Of a stretch of 64,000 nucleotides of DNA, positions 1-10,405 are shown piece after piece (within the stretch, counting starts at the first letter, position 1; every line of letters starts with the position of its first letter). The notes below the pieces were generated by a model. The model saw only the letters and a list, made by a program, of their open reading frames with translations. It was not told where the DNA came from and made no database searches. The position numbers and the translations under genes are program-made. Source of the DNA: Nemertoderma westbladi (lineage: Eukaryota > Xenacoelomorpha > Nemertodermatida > Nemertodermatidae); NCBI GenBank assembly GCA_032718475.1, contig JAUCBJ010002686.1, positions 36,707 through 100,706 of the forward strand, read 5' to 3'.

Positions 1-35
1 GAAAGCAACGTGTACCTGCGAATTGAGAGTTGAAG
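1..35 (+). CDS. Ig-repeat giant protein, exon tail (partial)
   Basis: The window opens inside an exon of the giant Ig gene. The last residues read K-A-T-C-T-C-E-L-R-V-E, the G-strand end of an I-set Ig domain. The exon stops one base into a codon before GTAAGA, the same 'gaa g|gt' border used by most exons downstream. The rest of the gene lies upstream of the window. Confidence 0.8.
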
Positions 36-503
36 GTAAGATGAAACAGGCATCAGGGTGGTGGGGGGCACACATACCGGCACAAACACCTAAGACAAAT
101 AATGACAGTATGATTATAAAGCTTGTCTAATTTTGTGGAAAATTTGTACATTTTCACAAAAATCAATAGCGGAAAACTGAAGGGTAATCATTGGGATTTT
201 CATCAATGAATAATTTATTCTGCCCTTAAGGGAATTTTTTCGATGTGGGTGTTGTGTTGTCTGCAGCAGATGGGAAAGGAGCAGGTTACAGTTACATGTT
301 ATTCTTACCAAAACAATAAATGAGAGTCAATAAGGACTGGGTAAATTGGTTACAGGTTAATTTTTACATCATTAGATTTTGCAGTGGAGAGCGATGAATT
401 TTTATTGTTTCAAGAGTCTCCCCTACATTCTTACCAAATATGACACCAGATTACTACAGTATGATCTATTTTTAGTGACACATTTTCGTTCATGTCCCTA
501 CAG
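36..503. other. Intron with dispersed repeat copy A
   Basis: AT-rich intron ending in CCCTACAG. Positions about 211-430 share blocks with 4355-4566 and 59337-59545: a 'gggaaaggagcag gttacag' block, 'aaaacaataaa', then 'ggttacag' and 'tggagagcgatg'. No exon is seen inside. Confidence 0.5.
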
Positions 504-800
504 AATCAGTTGATGCACCTGAATTCCTCGACAAATTACTTAGCCAAACCCTGCAAGTAGGCGAGAGAGCTGTTCTAGAATGCGTGCTTCACCCTGGCAA
601 CCCTGATCCTGAGGTGCATTGGATGTGCGGTAATTCTCGACTGTTTCCCGGTCCGCGCGTTCACATCTCTGTCGGCGATGGGAATCGACGTCACAGCCTC
701 GTCATAGATGACGTCACAGCTGATGATGTGGCGACCTACCAGTGTATAGCGGAGAATCCTGTGGGAAGGGCGACCACTGGTTGCGAACTGAGGGTAGATG
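504..800 (+). CDS. Ig-repeat giant protein: one I-set Ig exon
   Basis: Phase 1-1 exon of 297 nt encoding a single I-set Ig domain. It begins with A-P-E-F-L-D-K-L. It has a B-strand Cys (LECVL), a D-P-E-V-H-W core, and an F-strand Y-Q-C-I-A-E-N-P-V-G motif, so this copy keeps the canonical disulfide pair. Acceptor CAG at 501-503, donor GTGAGT at 801. A symmetric exon like this can be skipped without changing frame. Confidence 0.93.
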
Positions 801-1158
801 GTGAGTCCGTTGGGTTGTGGAAAGGTTGCATGGGTGGAGATTTCCATTACCAATACTTTAAGTATAAACAAATAGTATCCGGTAAGTCATTATACGGTCT
901 CGGTTTCCATAACTCCAGCTGGAGTGGAATTTCAAATCATTTACAAGGTGAGTCTTTCCGCGATACTAACAATGTTGATTTTTTCTCATTTCTGCTATTT
1001 TTCACTAACAAAAATACGTAATTTTCTGCATGAAAAGTAAATATTTATGCATGATGTGCGGTATGGTGATAGCCGAGAGTGGTCCAAATATCCCCCATCA
1101 CGGGTAAACAACGACACTAACAATAAGTACCTTCGGCATGAATTTATTAACCCCACAG
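801..1158. other. Intron, nothing recognised
   Basis: 358 nt between donor GTGAGT and acceptor CCCCACAG. Open frames run through the intron but show no Ig motif. Confidence 0.6.
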
Positions 1159-2895
1159 ATATCAGAGGAGTGCCCCCGGAGTTTGTCGAGAAACTGGAGA
1201 AGAAACAATGCAAGGAAGACGAGAAGGTGGAGTTCAACTGTGAGATAATCGCGGACCCGGATCCCGAGGTCACGTGGTACATGAACAATCGGATCGTGAC
1301 CACCGGGCCGGGGTTCCTCGTCTCACGGGACGGGAACAAACACCAGCTGGTTGTGAAGAAAGCGGGAGCCCATCACGAAGGTCGATATTCGGTTGTGGCG
1401 AGCAACAAGTTCGGTCGGAGTTCATCCGAGGCGAGTCTAACGGTGAAACTCGAGGGAACAGCCCCGGCTGTTAACTTGCCTCTCCGGGATAAAGTTTGCA
1501 ACGAAGATGAGAAGGTACGGTTGGAGTGTAAGGTTGGCGGTGATCCGGAACCGTTGGTGGTGTGGACGCGCGACGGACGGCCCGTGCGGGAGACTCCGGA
1601 ATGCGTTGTAGGTCGGGAACAGGGGAACCACTTCCTGGACCTAGTGAAGGCCAAGGTGTCGGACGCCGGTCTGTACTCGATTAGCGCGCAGAATAAACTG
1701 GGTCGTACGACGACCTCCTGCCGACTTCGAGTCAACATGATCGGGTTGATTCCGACATTCGTTGGGAAGATCGCGGACCACATCTGCAACGAGGGCGATA
1801 AAGTCGCGTTCAACATCACGGTGAACGGCGATCCGGAACCGAGAGTCACGTGGTCCTTAAATCGGAGAACTCTAAGCAAAACCTCCGATATTGAAATTAA
1901 TCAGAACGGTAAACAACACACATTAACGCTGTTAAACACGAAAGTTAACGATTCGGGTTATTATTCTGTTACGGCTGAGAATAAAATAGGAAGAGTGAAC
2001 TCAGAGGGGAGATTAACCGTAAAACAGGTTGGAACTGCTCCAAAGTTTATTAAACGTTTAGTTTCCGATATAGTTGTTACCGAGGGCGATAAAGTCGTAC
2101 TTGAGAGCGTTGTGAATGCTGACCCCGATCCGGAAGTGAGCTGGTACTTTAATCAGAGACCACAACGAGAAAATAACGATATTGCCATCACTCGAGAAAA
2201 AGATAAGTACATTCTAACAATAAAACGTGCCAAGTTAAGCGACGGAGGTGGTTATTCATTTGAAGCGCAAAATAAGATCGGGAGAATTAACTCGAATTGT
2301 AGACTGACCGTGAAAGCCTTAGGCGTGGCTCCAGGGGTTGTGGGTCACGGTCTCACGGATCAGCACTGCGTCGAAGGGGACAGAGTTCGGTTCGAGTGCC
2401 AAGTCAGTGGCGATCCGGATCCGACGGTAACGTGGTTTACTAATAACAGACCGATTTCCCGAGGGCCGGAGTTCGATGTGGTAGTCGCCAGGGATCGTCA
2501 CACGTTGGTGTTAAAGGATGCGAAAATGAAACACGCGGGTTTCTATTCGCTAACGGCTGAAAATCCGCTGGGGCGCTCGAATAACGAGTGTCGGTTAACC
2601 GTGAAGGCGAGAGGGATTGCTCCGTCCTTCGTAGACAAGTTAGAGGATCGGGTTTGCCGAGAGGGGGATCTCGTTCAGTTCGATATCCAAGTTAAAGGTG
2701 ACCCGAAACCGGCGATATCGTGGACGTATAACAACCGTCCGATACCCCGGGGACCCGCCGTTACCATCGTAGAAGACGACGATCAACACGCATTGATTCT
2801 AAAGGCCGCGACGATGAAAGACATGGGCGGCTACGGCGTGGTTGCACAGAACTCCGAGGGGAAGGCGACATCCAACGCCAGACTTATCGTGGAAG
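1159..2895 (+). CDS. Ig-repeat giant protein: six-Ig exon
   Basis: A 1737-nt phase 1-1 exon of 579 codons with six consecutive I-set Ig domains and no intron. They start near 1171, 1452, 1737, 2029, 2320 and 2608, about 96 residues apart. Each opens with A/P-P-x-F/V-V-x-K-L and has a G-D-P-x-P-x-V-x-W core and an N-K-I/L/F-G-R turn. The F-strand residue normally Cys is Ser, Gly or Val in all six (for example Y-S-V-T-A-E-N). Most units instead have a Cys in the G strand (S-C-R-L, N-C-R-L, E-C-R-L). Three units also lack the B-strand Cys. The uniform spacing and D-P-E-V-x-W-Y wording suggest local duplication. This resembles the tandem Ig of titin/kettin-type proteins; the exact orthologue is not assigned. 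Confidence 0.95.
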
Positions 2896-3176
2896 GTATG
2901 TCGTCTTATAAACAGAGAGACTCACGACTTACATTCTAAATGACAATACAATTGGGATACTTTTTTACAATCGATCGAGTAATAATTTTTGTGAGGTCGA
3001 GGTCATATTTTAAATACTAGTGATTTGAAATTAAAACAAAGTTTCTTCAAATAAATAGGTCGAAGAATAAATGTTTAGTATTCGGTGCGTTTTTTTAATA
3101 TGTTATAGGGCCTAGTTGGATAGATATACTAATACTAATGCACGTCTGCATGTGGTTCTTCTGATTTATTTTATAG

Positions 3177-3464
3177 CCATTACTGAACCTCCCCGATTCT
3201 TTGAAAAACTATCAAACAAATCGGTGATGGACGGAGAAAAATTGTACCTGGAATGCCGTGTGAAAGGAATCCCTGAGCCATCGGTATCCTGGCAACGGAA
3301 TAATGTGCCCTTGAGGAACTCAGCCGGAGTACAGATACAGACCGTCGGGGACCGTGCCAGTCTATCAGTTGCTAGGGCAACACAAGGAGATGGCGGGACC
3401 TACACAGCGATTGCTGAGAACAAGATTGGCCGCGACACAACTTCGTCTTTCGTCACTGTAGAAG
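3177..3464 (+). CDS. Ig-repeat giant protein: one I-set Ig exon
   Basis: Phase 1-1 exon of 288 nt with one Ig domain: P-P-R-F-F-E-K-L start, L-E-C-R-V in the B strand, G-I-P-E-P-S-V-S-W core, and D-G-G-T-Y-T-A-I-A-E-N-K-I-G in the F strand (no Cys there). Donor GTTTGG is weak, but the 'gta gaa g|gt' border matches the other exons. Confidence 0.93.
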
Positions 3465-3566
3465 GTTTGGAAAGTATAGTTTATTTTATTATTAGATTTT
3501 TTAAGTATTATTTGAAGTTGTATAACATTTTCTTTGATTACCGGTTGTAATGTTGCTTGGTTACAG

Positions 3567-3857
3567 CAAAGAGAGAGGCCCCGCCAATATTTGTGAAGCC
3601 ACTGACTGACATGTCTGTAAAAGTTGGGGACAAGGTGCGGATGGAAGCCCGAGTCAAAGCGAGTCGTAGCCCCAGTGTTAAATGGTTTTATGAGTCTATC
3701 CCCCTTAAACACACTTTGGTAACTCAAATATCAGCCAACAAGGAAACACTTACCTTGTTCCTACCGAACGCAGGCACTAACCATTCAGGGAATTACACGT
3801 GTCTCGCCTCCAATTGGTTCGGTGATGCCAAAACCTCTTGTAAGCTGATGGTTCAAG
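3567..3857 (+). CDS. Ig-repeat giant protein: one I-set Ig exon
   Basis: Phase 1-1 exon of 291 nt after a 102-nt intron. It has an A-P-P-I-F-V-K-P start, an R-S-P-S-V-K-W core and an F strand S-G-N-Y-T-C-L-A-S-N-W-F-G. The B-strand Cys is replaced (M-E-A-R-V), so the usual disulfide cannot form. Confidence 0.92.
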
Positions 3858-4324
3858 GTATGCCCTTAGCCATTGCCATATTGGCAATAATCACATTCAC
3901 CATTCACCTAGAATGTTTGATTTCATACCGTCGTTGGTAAAAGTTTACACTTCTCACTATTTCAAACACCTTTAATTGATTTGGATTTCATTATTCAATT
4001 GGCCTATAGAATTCGGTATACCCCGACATATAGAAATGTATTTATTCTATAATAATAATATCTCCTGATTTTAATCAAATCTGATTTTCTCCTGATATTC
4101 ATCAATTAATTAGATTTTATTTCAGCAAACAAATAACACTAAATCGATAGTCTACATTTTCCAAAACTTATCTGCGGGCGATGTCATTTTCCTTTATAAT
4201 TTAGTTGTTTTATGTTGTCTTTCACCTCACTATTCCGCCGTATTACTTATATTTGACCACCGTTATAGGTTAATATGAAGGCAATAGCCTTGGGAAAACT
4301 CGAAACTAAAAAAACGGAGATAGT

Positions 4325-4345
4325 GGGGGGGGGGGGGGGGGGGGG
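4325..4345 (+). repeat. Poly(G) tract
   Basis: 21 G in a row beside dispersed repeat copy B. It is the only one of the six homopolymer tracts with G on the + strand. Confidence 0.9.
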
Positions 4346-4354
4346 AGTGGAACT

Positions 4355-4566
4355 GGACTCAAATCCCATCTCGGCGAATTAAAATCTCGGCTTGCTGTTA
4401 AATTATCAATTTAGGGAAAGGAACAAGTTACAGTGGCACGATATTCTAGCCAACACAATAAACAGGTCATAACAGGTTACAGTTTTATTTTTGAGTTTTA
4501 TCAGCTGTAAGTGCTTCATGTTTCCATTGGAGAGGGATGCATTTTAATTGCGTCGAAAGCCCCCCC
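4355..4566 (+). repeat. Dispersed repeat, copy B
   Basis: Best-preserved partner of copy C; both lie in the same orientation in introns of the same gene. No open frame. SINE-like or MITE-like; ends not defined. Confidence 0.75.
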
Positions 4567-4633
4567 ACCCCATCTATCTATAGAAAAAATATAAATTCAA
4601 TATTTACCAAACAGCCCTTCTCCCTTTTTACAG

Positions 4634-4921
4634 AGATTTTGGATAAACCCCAGATATTAGACCCCCTTCGCGAACAAACCGTCGCAGATGGAAGTCGGGT
4701 TCGTTTCGAGACTCGAGTTAAAGGGACCCCGGATCCCAAAGTCACGTGGTTCGTAAACCGTCGGGAACTGCGCCCATCCAGGGGCGTGGTCATAGAGGCG
4801 ACCAGAGACCGGCATTCGGTTGCACTGGAGACCGTTCGGGTAGCAGACAGCGGTACGATCTCTCTGGAAGCTGTAAATAAAGCAGGCAGAGCCACCGCTG
4901 AATGCAAGCTTGTAGTGGAAG
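4634..4921 (+). CDS. Ig-repeat giant protein: one I-set Ig exon
   Basis: Phase 1-1 exon of 288 nt: K-P-Q-I-L-D-P-L start, R-F-E-T-R-V B strand (no Cys), G-T-P-D-P-K-V-T-W core, D-S-G-T-I-S-L-E-A-V-N-K-A-G F strand (no Cys), and E-C-K-L-V-V G strand. Donor GTATTA is weak but in phase. Confidence 0.92.
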
Positions 4922-5303
4922 GTATTACAGACCCCATTCCTATTAGTGAGACCTGATTACTTTCTTGATAAGTTATCAAAAAGTCCTTCATATTTTGGAA
5001 AAATTACATATTCAAGCATTTGTTTTCGTAATAAATGAGAACGCTTAACTCGTATTAATTGTGCCAGTTGAACCTGAAATCGCAAACTTTGGTTGTTTTT
5101 TTAATTTTTGCGGTGTTAATACAATCACCATGTTTGCAATCCATGACGCTGAATGGCTGTAATAAACTCAGTAGTTTATTAACTTTCATTATTAATGTGT
5201 ACCGTAAGTTTACTGCATGTTTTTGCAAACTTATACCTAACAACTGTAGGGCCTACGTTTAGTAATAATTGCATGATATAGCATGTTAATGTTTTACTAA
5301 CAG
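4922..5303. other. Intron, nothing recognised
   Basis: 382 nt of AT-rich sequence ending in TTACTAACAG, where a CTAAC branch-point-like motif overlaps the acceptor. Short open frames inside have no Ig motif. Confidence 0.5.
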
Positions 5304-5597
5304 AACCTACGGAAGCCCCCAAGTTCCTGGATTCACCGCGCTTAGCGCCAATCAAAGTCAGAGAATCTGAGACCGCGAAGTTTTCGTGCCGAGTTCGCGG
5401 CCTGCCGGAACCGGAAGTCCGTTGGTACCGGGACGACGCGGAGATCCGACGTCAGGGCCGGTTCCTTCCCTCTCAGGATCGCGATCTCCACACCCTGGAG
5501 ATCAGGAAGTGTTTCCTAACTGATAGCGGGAATTACCGGGTCGAGGCGGTCAATAAGGCGGGTCGCGCCCAGGGCGAGGCGAGCCTCACGGTGGAAG
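5304..5597 (+). CDS. Ig-repeat giant protein: one I-set Ig exon
   Basis: Phase 1-1 exon of 294 nt: A-P-K-F-L-D-S start, K-F-S-C-R-V B strand, G-L-P-E-P-E-V-R-W-Y core, D-S-G-N-Y-R-V-E-A-V-N-K-A-G F strand (no Cys). Donor GTAAGT is strong. GC content is visibly higher than in the flanking introns. Confidence 0.93.
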
Positions 5598-6334
5598 GTA
5601 AGTTCGGTTATAGGAGAAGGATGGAAGAACTCTTGGAGGTGGTTATCTCGCCAACCTCAAGGTTTCGGTTATTATTATATAGTATTATTAGGCAGTGAGT
5701 GATAAAACTAGACTCCGCCTTGAACAGTTTGCTAAACTCAGGTTAGTATGTATTTGAAACAGATTTATTCATGCGTATATAATATATTATTTATTTATAT
5801 TATGAATTATAATGAATATTGTGTAGCCAAGGAGAACTAATCTACTAACTGTAGTAGAGTTGTCCTTGTGTGTAGCTGACGAACTATCGTTCCTGCCGTT
5901 GGCCTTTCAACGGTGTATCATGGCTTAATCAAACTACGTTAAACTCAACTGATTTGTTTAATTAAATATCATTTGTTATGGTTTTGTGTTCATCAACATA
6001 AACTTGTTCTCATATATTTAGATCCAAATTGGCGGGACTTCCGCCCGACACTCTCATTGACTTTTAAACAAAATTTCAGACAAGTTGTCGGTAATCATTT
6101 AATCAGGGGACGTGTGTATGATTGATAAAAATAATCGACGTTTTAGCTGAAACGAAAGAAAACAAACAAAATTATTACTAATATCACCCGACCGTAATTA
6201 TCACCTAACGTCTTAGACTTCGATCGCCCCAAATATTATTTATTCCCTCTCTAACATAGATATTACAATATATTTTCCAACCATACACCGCTTATTGCCA
6301 TCCTTAACCAGTTTATCCGCTGGTTGATTTCTAG
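5598..6334. other. Intron, nothing recognised
   Basis: 737 nt of AT-rich sequence between GTAAGT and TTTCTAG. No gene, array or clear repeat was recognised. Confidence 0.5.
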
Positions 6335-6620
6335 ACATTTCTCGCCCACCGGCAATAGAAGGTCTACAGAACCAACGTGTAAGTCCCGGCGACCGTGCGA
6401 TCTTTGTTGCTAAGGTAACCGGTGTACCGGAGCCCAACGTCCAATGGTTGGTCGACGATCGACCCGTGGGCGGTGATTGCCTAGCAACCCGTCATGGCAA
6501 CGAACATACGTTGACGATTAACGAGGTTTTCCCCGATGACGACGCCTCTTACAAGATCGTCGCTCAAAACAAAGCCGGAAAGGCCCAGAAGAGCGCGCGA
6601 CTGGATGTAGAGAAACCGCG
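6335..6620 (+). CDS. Ig-repeat giant protein: one I-set Ig exon
   Basis: Exon entered in phase 1 and left in phase 2 (286 nt). One Ig domain: P-P-A-I-E-G-L start, G-V-P-E-P-N-V-Q-W core, D-D-A-S-Y-K-I-V-A-Q-N-K-A-G F strand. Neither the B nor the F strand has a Cys. The exon leaves the 1-1 pattern used upstream. Confidence 0.92.
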
Positions 6621-6854
6621 GTAAGTTATAATTACTTTATTCGGGGAAACCTGTAAAGTAAAAATTTATATGATTATTTTACTGTTATTCTGCTTTACTC
6701 TCTTTTTCCGCTAATTTTATGATATTAGAACTCGCCGTTACATAAATTTTACTTTGTCAGACAGAGAACTGGACAAACAGATTTTGTGTTTTATAGTTAC
6801 GCTTTTCCAAAGTATAGCACTCAACTAAAATATGTATATTTTTTTCATTTCTAG

Positions 6855-7226
6855 ACAACACACGATTTTAAGGAATCAAGAACCTAAATTTCTCAGCCAG
6901 GTCACGGTTCCTGATAACGGTGTCCGTGAAGGCACTCCTGTTACCATCAGCTGCACCGTAACCGGCCATCCTAAACCCTCGGTTCGCTGGGAGAAAGACG
7001 GCGCCCCTTGCGACGGTAATCGCAACATTAAATTGGAATACCGCGAAGCGAAACCGTTACCGGGGCTGCGGGATTCGCGAGCGGGGCAACCGCCCCTGTA
7101 CGAGGCGGTAGTCCACATTGCGAGGAGCCGATTGGACGACGCCGGGGAGTTCGCGTGCATAGCAACCAATAGCACTGGAGTGGCTCAGTCTAGGGGAATA
7201 CTGACGGTTCATCGCGACGAACAAAC
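6855..7226 (+). CDS. Ig-repeat giant protein: one I-set Ig exon
   Basis: Phase 2-2 exon of 372 nt. The Ig domain has a V-T-I-S-C-T-V B strand, G-H-P-K-P-S-V-R-W-E-K-D core and D-A-G-E-F-A-C-I-A-T-N-S-T-G F strand, so both canonical Cys are present. A 20-residue P/G/R-rich insertion in the middle of the domain lengthens the loop before the E strand. Confidence 0.92.
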
Positions 7227-7569
7227 GTGAGTCTCTATCCGGATAAAATATGTAATAGTTATTGGGGGTAAAAATTCAGCATAATTTGTATCTCAAATAG
7301 ACTTTATTCCAAAATTGTAACATTACTCAATGCCGTTAGTATGAACTATAATAGCGAGTTGGTATTTGGCACTTTACAACTTTTGAGGACATTACAGCAT
7401 TGTATTGGCCTGTACAATAAGTATTATATTGGTGTATTATTATTATGTAATGTCCCGGCAGCGTGACTGTATTGCCACGCCGTTATGGTTACCACATAAA
7501 CAATAGGGTATTTATTATTAATTGCCTGACAGCCAGATACTACTAAGATCGGCATGCTGCATTGTAGCT

Positions 7570-9530
7570 CCATTTTTAAGAATGCTGTGCCGGCTTGTCG
7601 ACAAAATTGCGCCGCCACAATTTCCTATCACCCATGACATTTGCTAGATCAGCCGCATCTTCAAGGCCACTGTCCTTTAAGATGCGTCTCAAGAAAGTCC
7701 TGGGCTGTCCACCATGCTTATTCACTCCATGAGGCTGCCAAAGCACAAGATTATACACTGACTGGTCCTCACGGCGAAAGCAATGTCCTGCAAAGCGGAG
7801 GCGACTTTGTTCTAGTGTCAAGCTTGGGGGAACCAATGAGACACCTCCAATGTTATATAGTGTCGGGTTGGAGATGTGTGCATTGTACTTGACACAGTGA
7901 ACCCGGCGTAACATTCTCGTGAATGTGCCATCCAAAGATTTGGTGTCCTCAGCAATTAGAGCCCAGCATGGAATCCCATAGAGGAGTACTGGAACTACTG
8001 CTGCTCTAAATAATCGGACCTTAAGTTTCCGATTAATTCTCGGTGACTTACAAATCCTGGAAAGCCTATTCAAGGCTCCCCATACCTTATATCCCTTACG
8101 TATTCGAAGGTCCTCACCTGACTTCCGGATCCATGATCCCAGGTAACAGAAGTCGTCCAGATGCTCAAGCATACCATCCTTTGAGCTTTATGCTTATCCG
8201 GACAGAGACTTGCTGAGGACTTTCAAAGTTAACTGTCAAAATGTTGGTCTTTTTGGAGTTAATAAAAAGACCAACACTAGAAGCAGCCTGTTATAATGAG
8301 CTGAGGAGCCGTTGGGTTCCCTCTAGTGATTCTGAAAGTACTCCTAAGTCACCAGCAAAGTCTAGATCAGTTAGGTACTTGGTAGGATTTCCTCGACTTC
8401 TGGAGCCAGTAGGTGGAGTTATCATCACCCCATCATCATTATGATGATCTAAGGACATGCGTAGAACATAGTCAACCACAATTATGATCAAGAATGGTGC
8501 AAGTGTGCCTCCTTGGAGGACTCCCCATAATTCTTCAAATGGTTCTGTGTCACCATCAACAGTAGACACAAATATTGTCGAACCATCGTATACTAATCTG
8601 ATTGCTGCAATAATTTCATCAGGAATCCCATATAATGAAAGTATGCTGAACATACGTGAGCGAGAGACTGAATCAAAGGCCTTGAAGAAGTCAACAAAAT
8701 TAACAGCCGGGTAGGTGTCTGTCTTTCTTTTTTGATAACTCTTCAATTATCCTTCTAAGTGCCAAAATGGGCTCCATGGTCCCACGACCTTTACGGAACC
8801 CATTCTGATTTCCACGGAGCAGTCTGTCAATGGGATCGCTGATGCGATTTAATATAATTATATTGTATAGCTTTGCAGCAATCGAGATTCTCCGAAAAGA
8901 ACCATAGAGTGTTAGTTGCCCTTCTTGGGAACTGGCACGAACTTATTTGTTTTCATTTCTTGTGGGACTATTGTTGTTCTGTAGTACATGTCTACTATGA
9001 TGGGATAGATGACCTTTAAACATTCAGGTATTTTAAAGACCTCAGGGGGAACACCATCTACTCCACTGGCACGATTGGTCTTAATGCTCTTTGCAGCAGC
9101 CTTCACTTCTGCAAAGGAGATATCGCCAATGGGAATATCTGGGAGTACAGACTCAGACACTTTTACTTCTATAAAGTTATCAGGCAATACCATGTGATTA
9201 TTGAGGAGCTTTTCAAAGTGGGCCTTCCAAACCATTGAGGCGATCCGCTGGTGATTCTGCCTTAACCTTGAATGGTTGGTTGGCTTTTCCGCCCAGTAAA
9301 CAAGTTGATCGATTTCCATGCCTGGGATGATTGCCTGCTGTCGTCAGCATCATTGATGGCATCAACCTGTTGGTTTATTAGCTCCTGTAGATTAACAGAG
9401 TACTGCCTGTTCAGGGACCTAGATGCAGCCTTAACTGCATTCTTGGCCGCTGTTTTCTGTTTGAGTCGGGACTCTTTCTGCGCCTTATAGGGGTCATTTC
9501 GGCAGCCAGATAGGCCTACTGCATTACCTA
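7570..9530 (-). mobile_element. Non-LTR retrotransposon (LINE), 5'-truncated and decayed
   Basis: Read on the minus strand, from about 9530 down, the fragments follow LINE order. A pre-RT helix region (9500-9320) is followed by the RT start (9319-8912, with A-S-G-V-D-G-V-P-P-E and V-P-V-P-K-K-G). Next come the palm (8746-8291, F-V-D-F-F-K-A-F-D-S and L-W-G-V-L-Q-G-G) and the C-terminal region (8172-7576, with L-Y-G-I-P-C-W-A-L, L-R-R-V and R-L-R-F-A-G-H-C-F-R-R-E). Stops or frameshifts separate the blocks. The catalytic F-A-D-D motif reads F-A-G-D, so one Asp is lost. The endonuclease domain is absent. The copy is inactive; the clade is not resolved. Confidence 0.85.
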
Positions 9531-9764
9531 CCGGTAGGCGGGGTATAGCTATTAATAACCAGTAGGGCCTACTGTAGCTCTATGATTATAACATGGCTCC
9601 AAACGCCACCATAAATATAATCGAACTTATTTATAACATAATTTATGTCATTTGTACATTTATTTATTCAGCAATTAATACAATTTGTGCAGTTTCTACC
9701 AGTTATAATGTATATGTATAATCATTTCGTAATGTTACAATTTTGGAATTAAACTACACACGTT

Positions 9765-9845
9765 CTTGTTGCAAAGTACTTTACAGTGTTCTGATCCTCG
9801 TGGCTTTATTTTCACTCACTCACTAAACGTTCGTTCGTGTAACAA
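9765..9845 (-). repeat. Dispersed repeat, copy 1
   Basis: Inverted relative to the copy at 25885-25955. The shared core on the minus strand is 'acgaggatcagaacactgta'. Probably a small non-autonomous element; ends not defined. Confidence 0.65.
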
Positions 9846-10220
9846 AGCACTCGGATCATCACACTGAAAAGTGCTACTTTACACATAAGTATGTAAATAG
9901 TTATTACAAAGAGGAATTGATTTTGATATGGCTGAGAGGTTCTGTTAACAAATGCTGCGGCATTGTTGACTGTCTTGTTCTTTTATCCCATTCTGTGGAA
10001 AAAATTGAGGCGTCACTATGCGTCATGTGTTTGAACAAATCTTTTTTAAATTTCTGTCTGGTGGGATTGTTCAATAAATCATTAAAATGCAATTCATGGA
10101 AAATTGGCAAAGAAAAAAATATTCGCAAGAAACTCGTTGTTTTTTTACTCGCAATGATATATAGTTAAAAAAATTGCTTAGCATTTCTAAAATGGATTCG
10201 TCCCTTAATTCTCTATACCA

Positions 10221-10239
10221 CCCCCCCCCCCCCCCCCCC
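10221..10239 (+). repeat. Poly(C) tract at splice acceptor
   Basis: 19 consecutive C ending 2 nt before the CAG of the acceptor for exon 10244. It is positioned as the polypyrimidine tract of that intron. Confidence 0.9.
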
Positions 10240-10243
10240 GCAG

Positions 10244-10405
10244 TGCCACAGCTTCTCCTCCCGAGGTTGTAACTCACACTCGCCCCTGTAAGATGGTTGA
10301 TGGCGGTCACGCCTTATTCGAATGCCATTTATCTGGCTATCCTCGACCCCAAGTGGAATGGTTCAAAGGCCGAGAAGACAGACGATCTGTTCCAGACACT
10401 ATAAG
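10244..10405 (+). CDS. Ig-repeat giant protein: first half of a split Ig
   Basis: Phase 2-2 exon of 162 nt with the A-C strands of an I-set Ig: P-P-E-V-V-T-H, A-L-F-E-C-H-L-S-G and Y-P-R-P-Q-V-E-W-F-K-G. The domain is completed by exon 12637. Donor is GTAAAT. Confidence 0.88.

Larger units (their letters stand above)
3858..4633. other. Intron with poly(G) tract and dispersed repeat copy B
   Basis: 776-nt intron. It holds a 21-nt G run at 4325-4345. From about 4355 to 4566 it holds a repeat that is clearly related to 59337-59545 and carries the 'aatcccatctcggcgaatt' block also found at 58966. The acceptor is TTTTTACAG. Confidence 0.6.
7227..10243. other. Large intron with LINE, dispersed repeat and poly(C) acceptor tract
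   Basis: 3.0 kb intron. It contains a decayed LINE on the minus strand (about 7570-9530) and a short dispersed repeat at 9765-9845. It ends with a 19-nt pure C run at 10221-10239 joined directly to GCAG, so the pyrimidine tract of this acceptor is a homopolymer. Confidence 0.75.

Noticed and set aside
7641-9490. Several + strand frames across the LINE
   Set aside because: The minus strand carries recognisable reverse transcriptase motifs; the + frames are its shadows.
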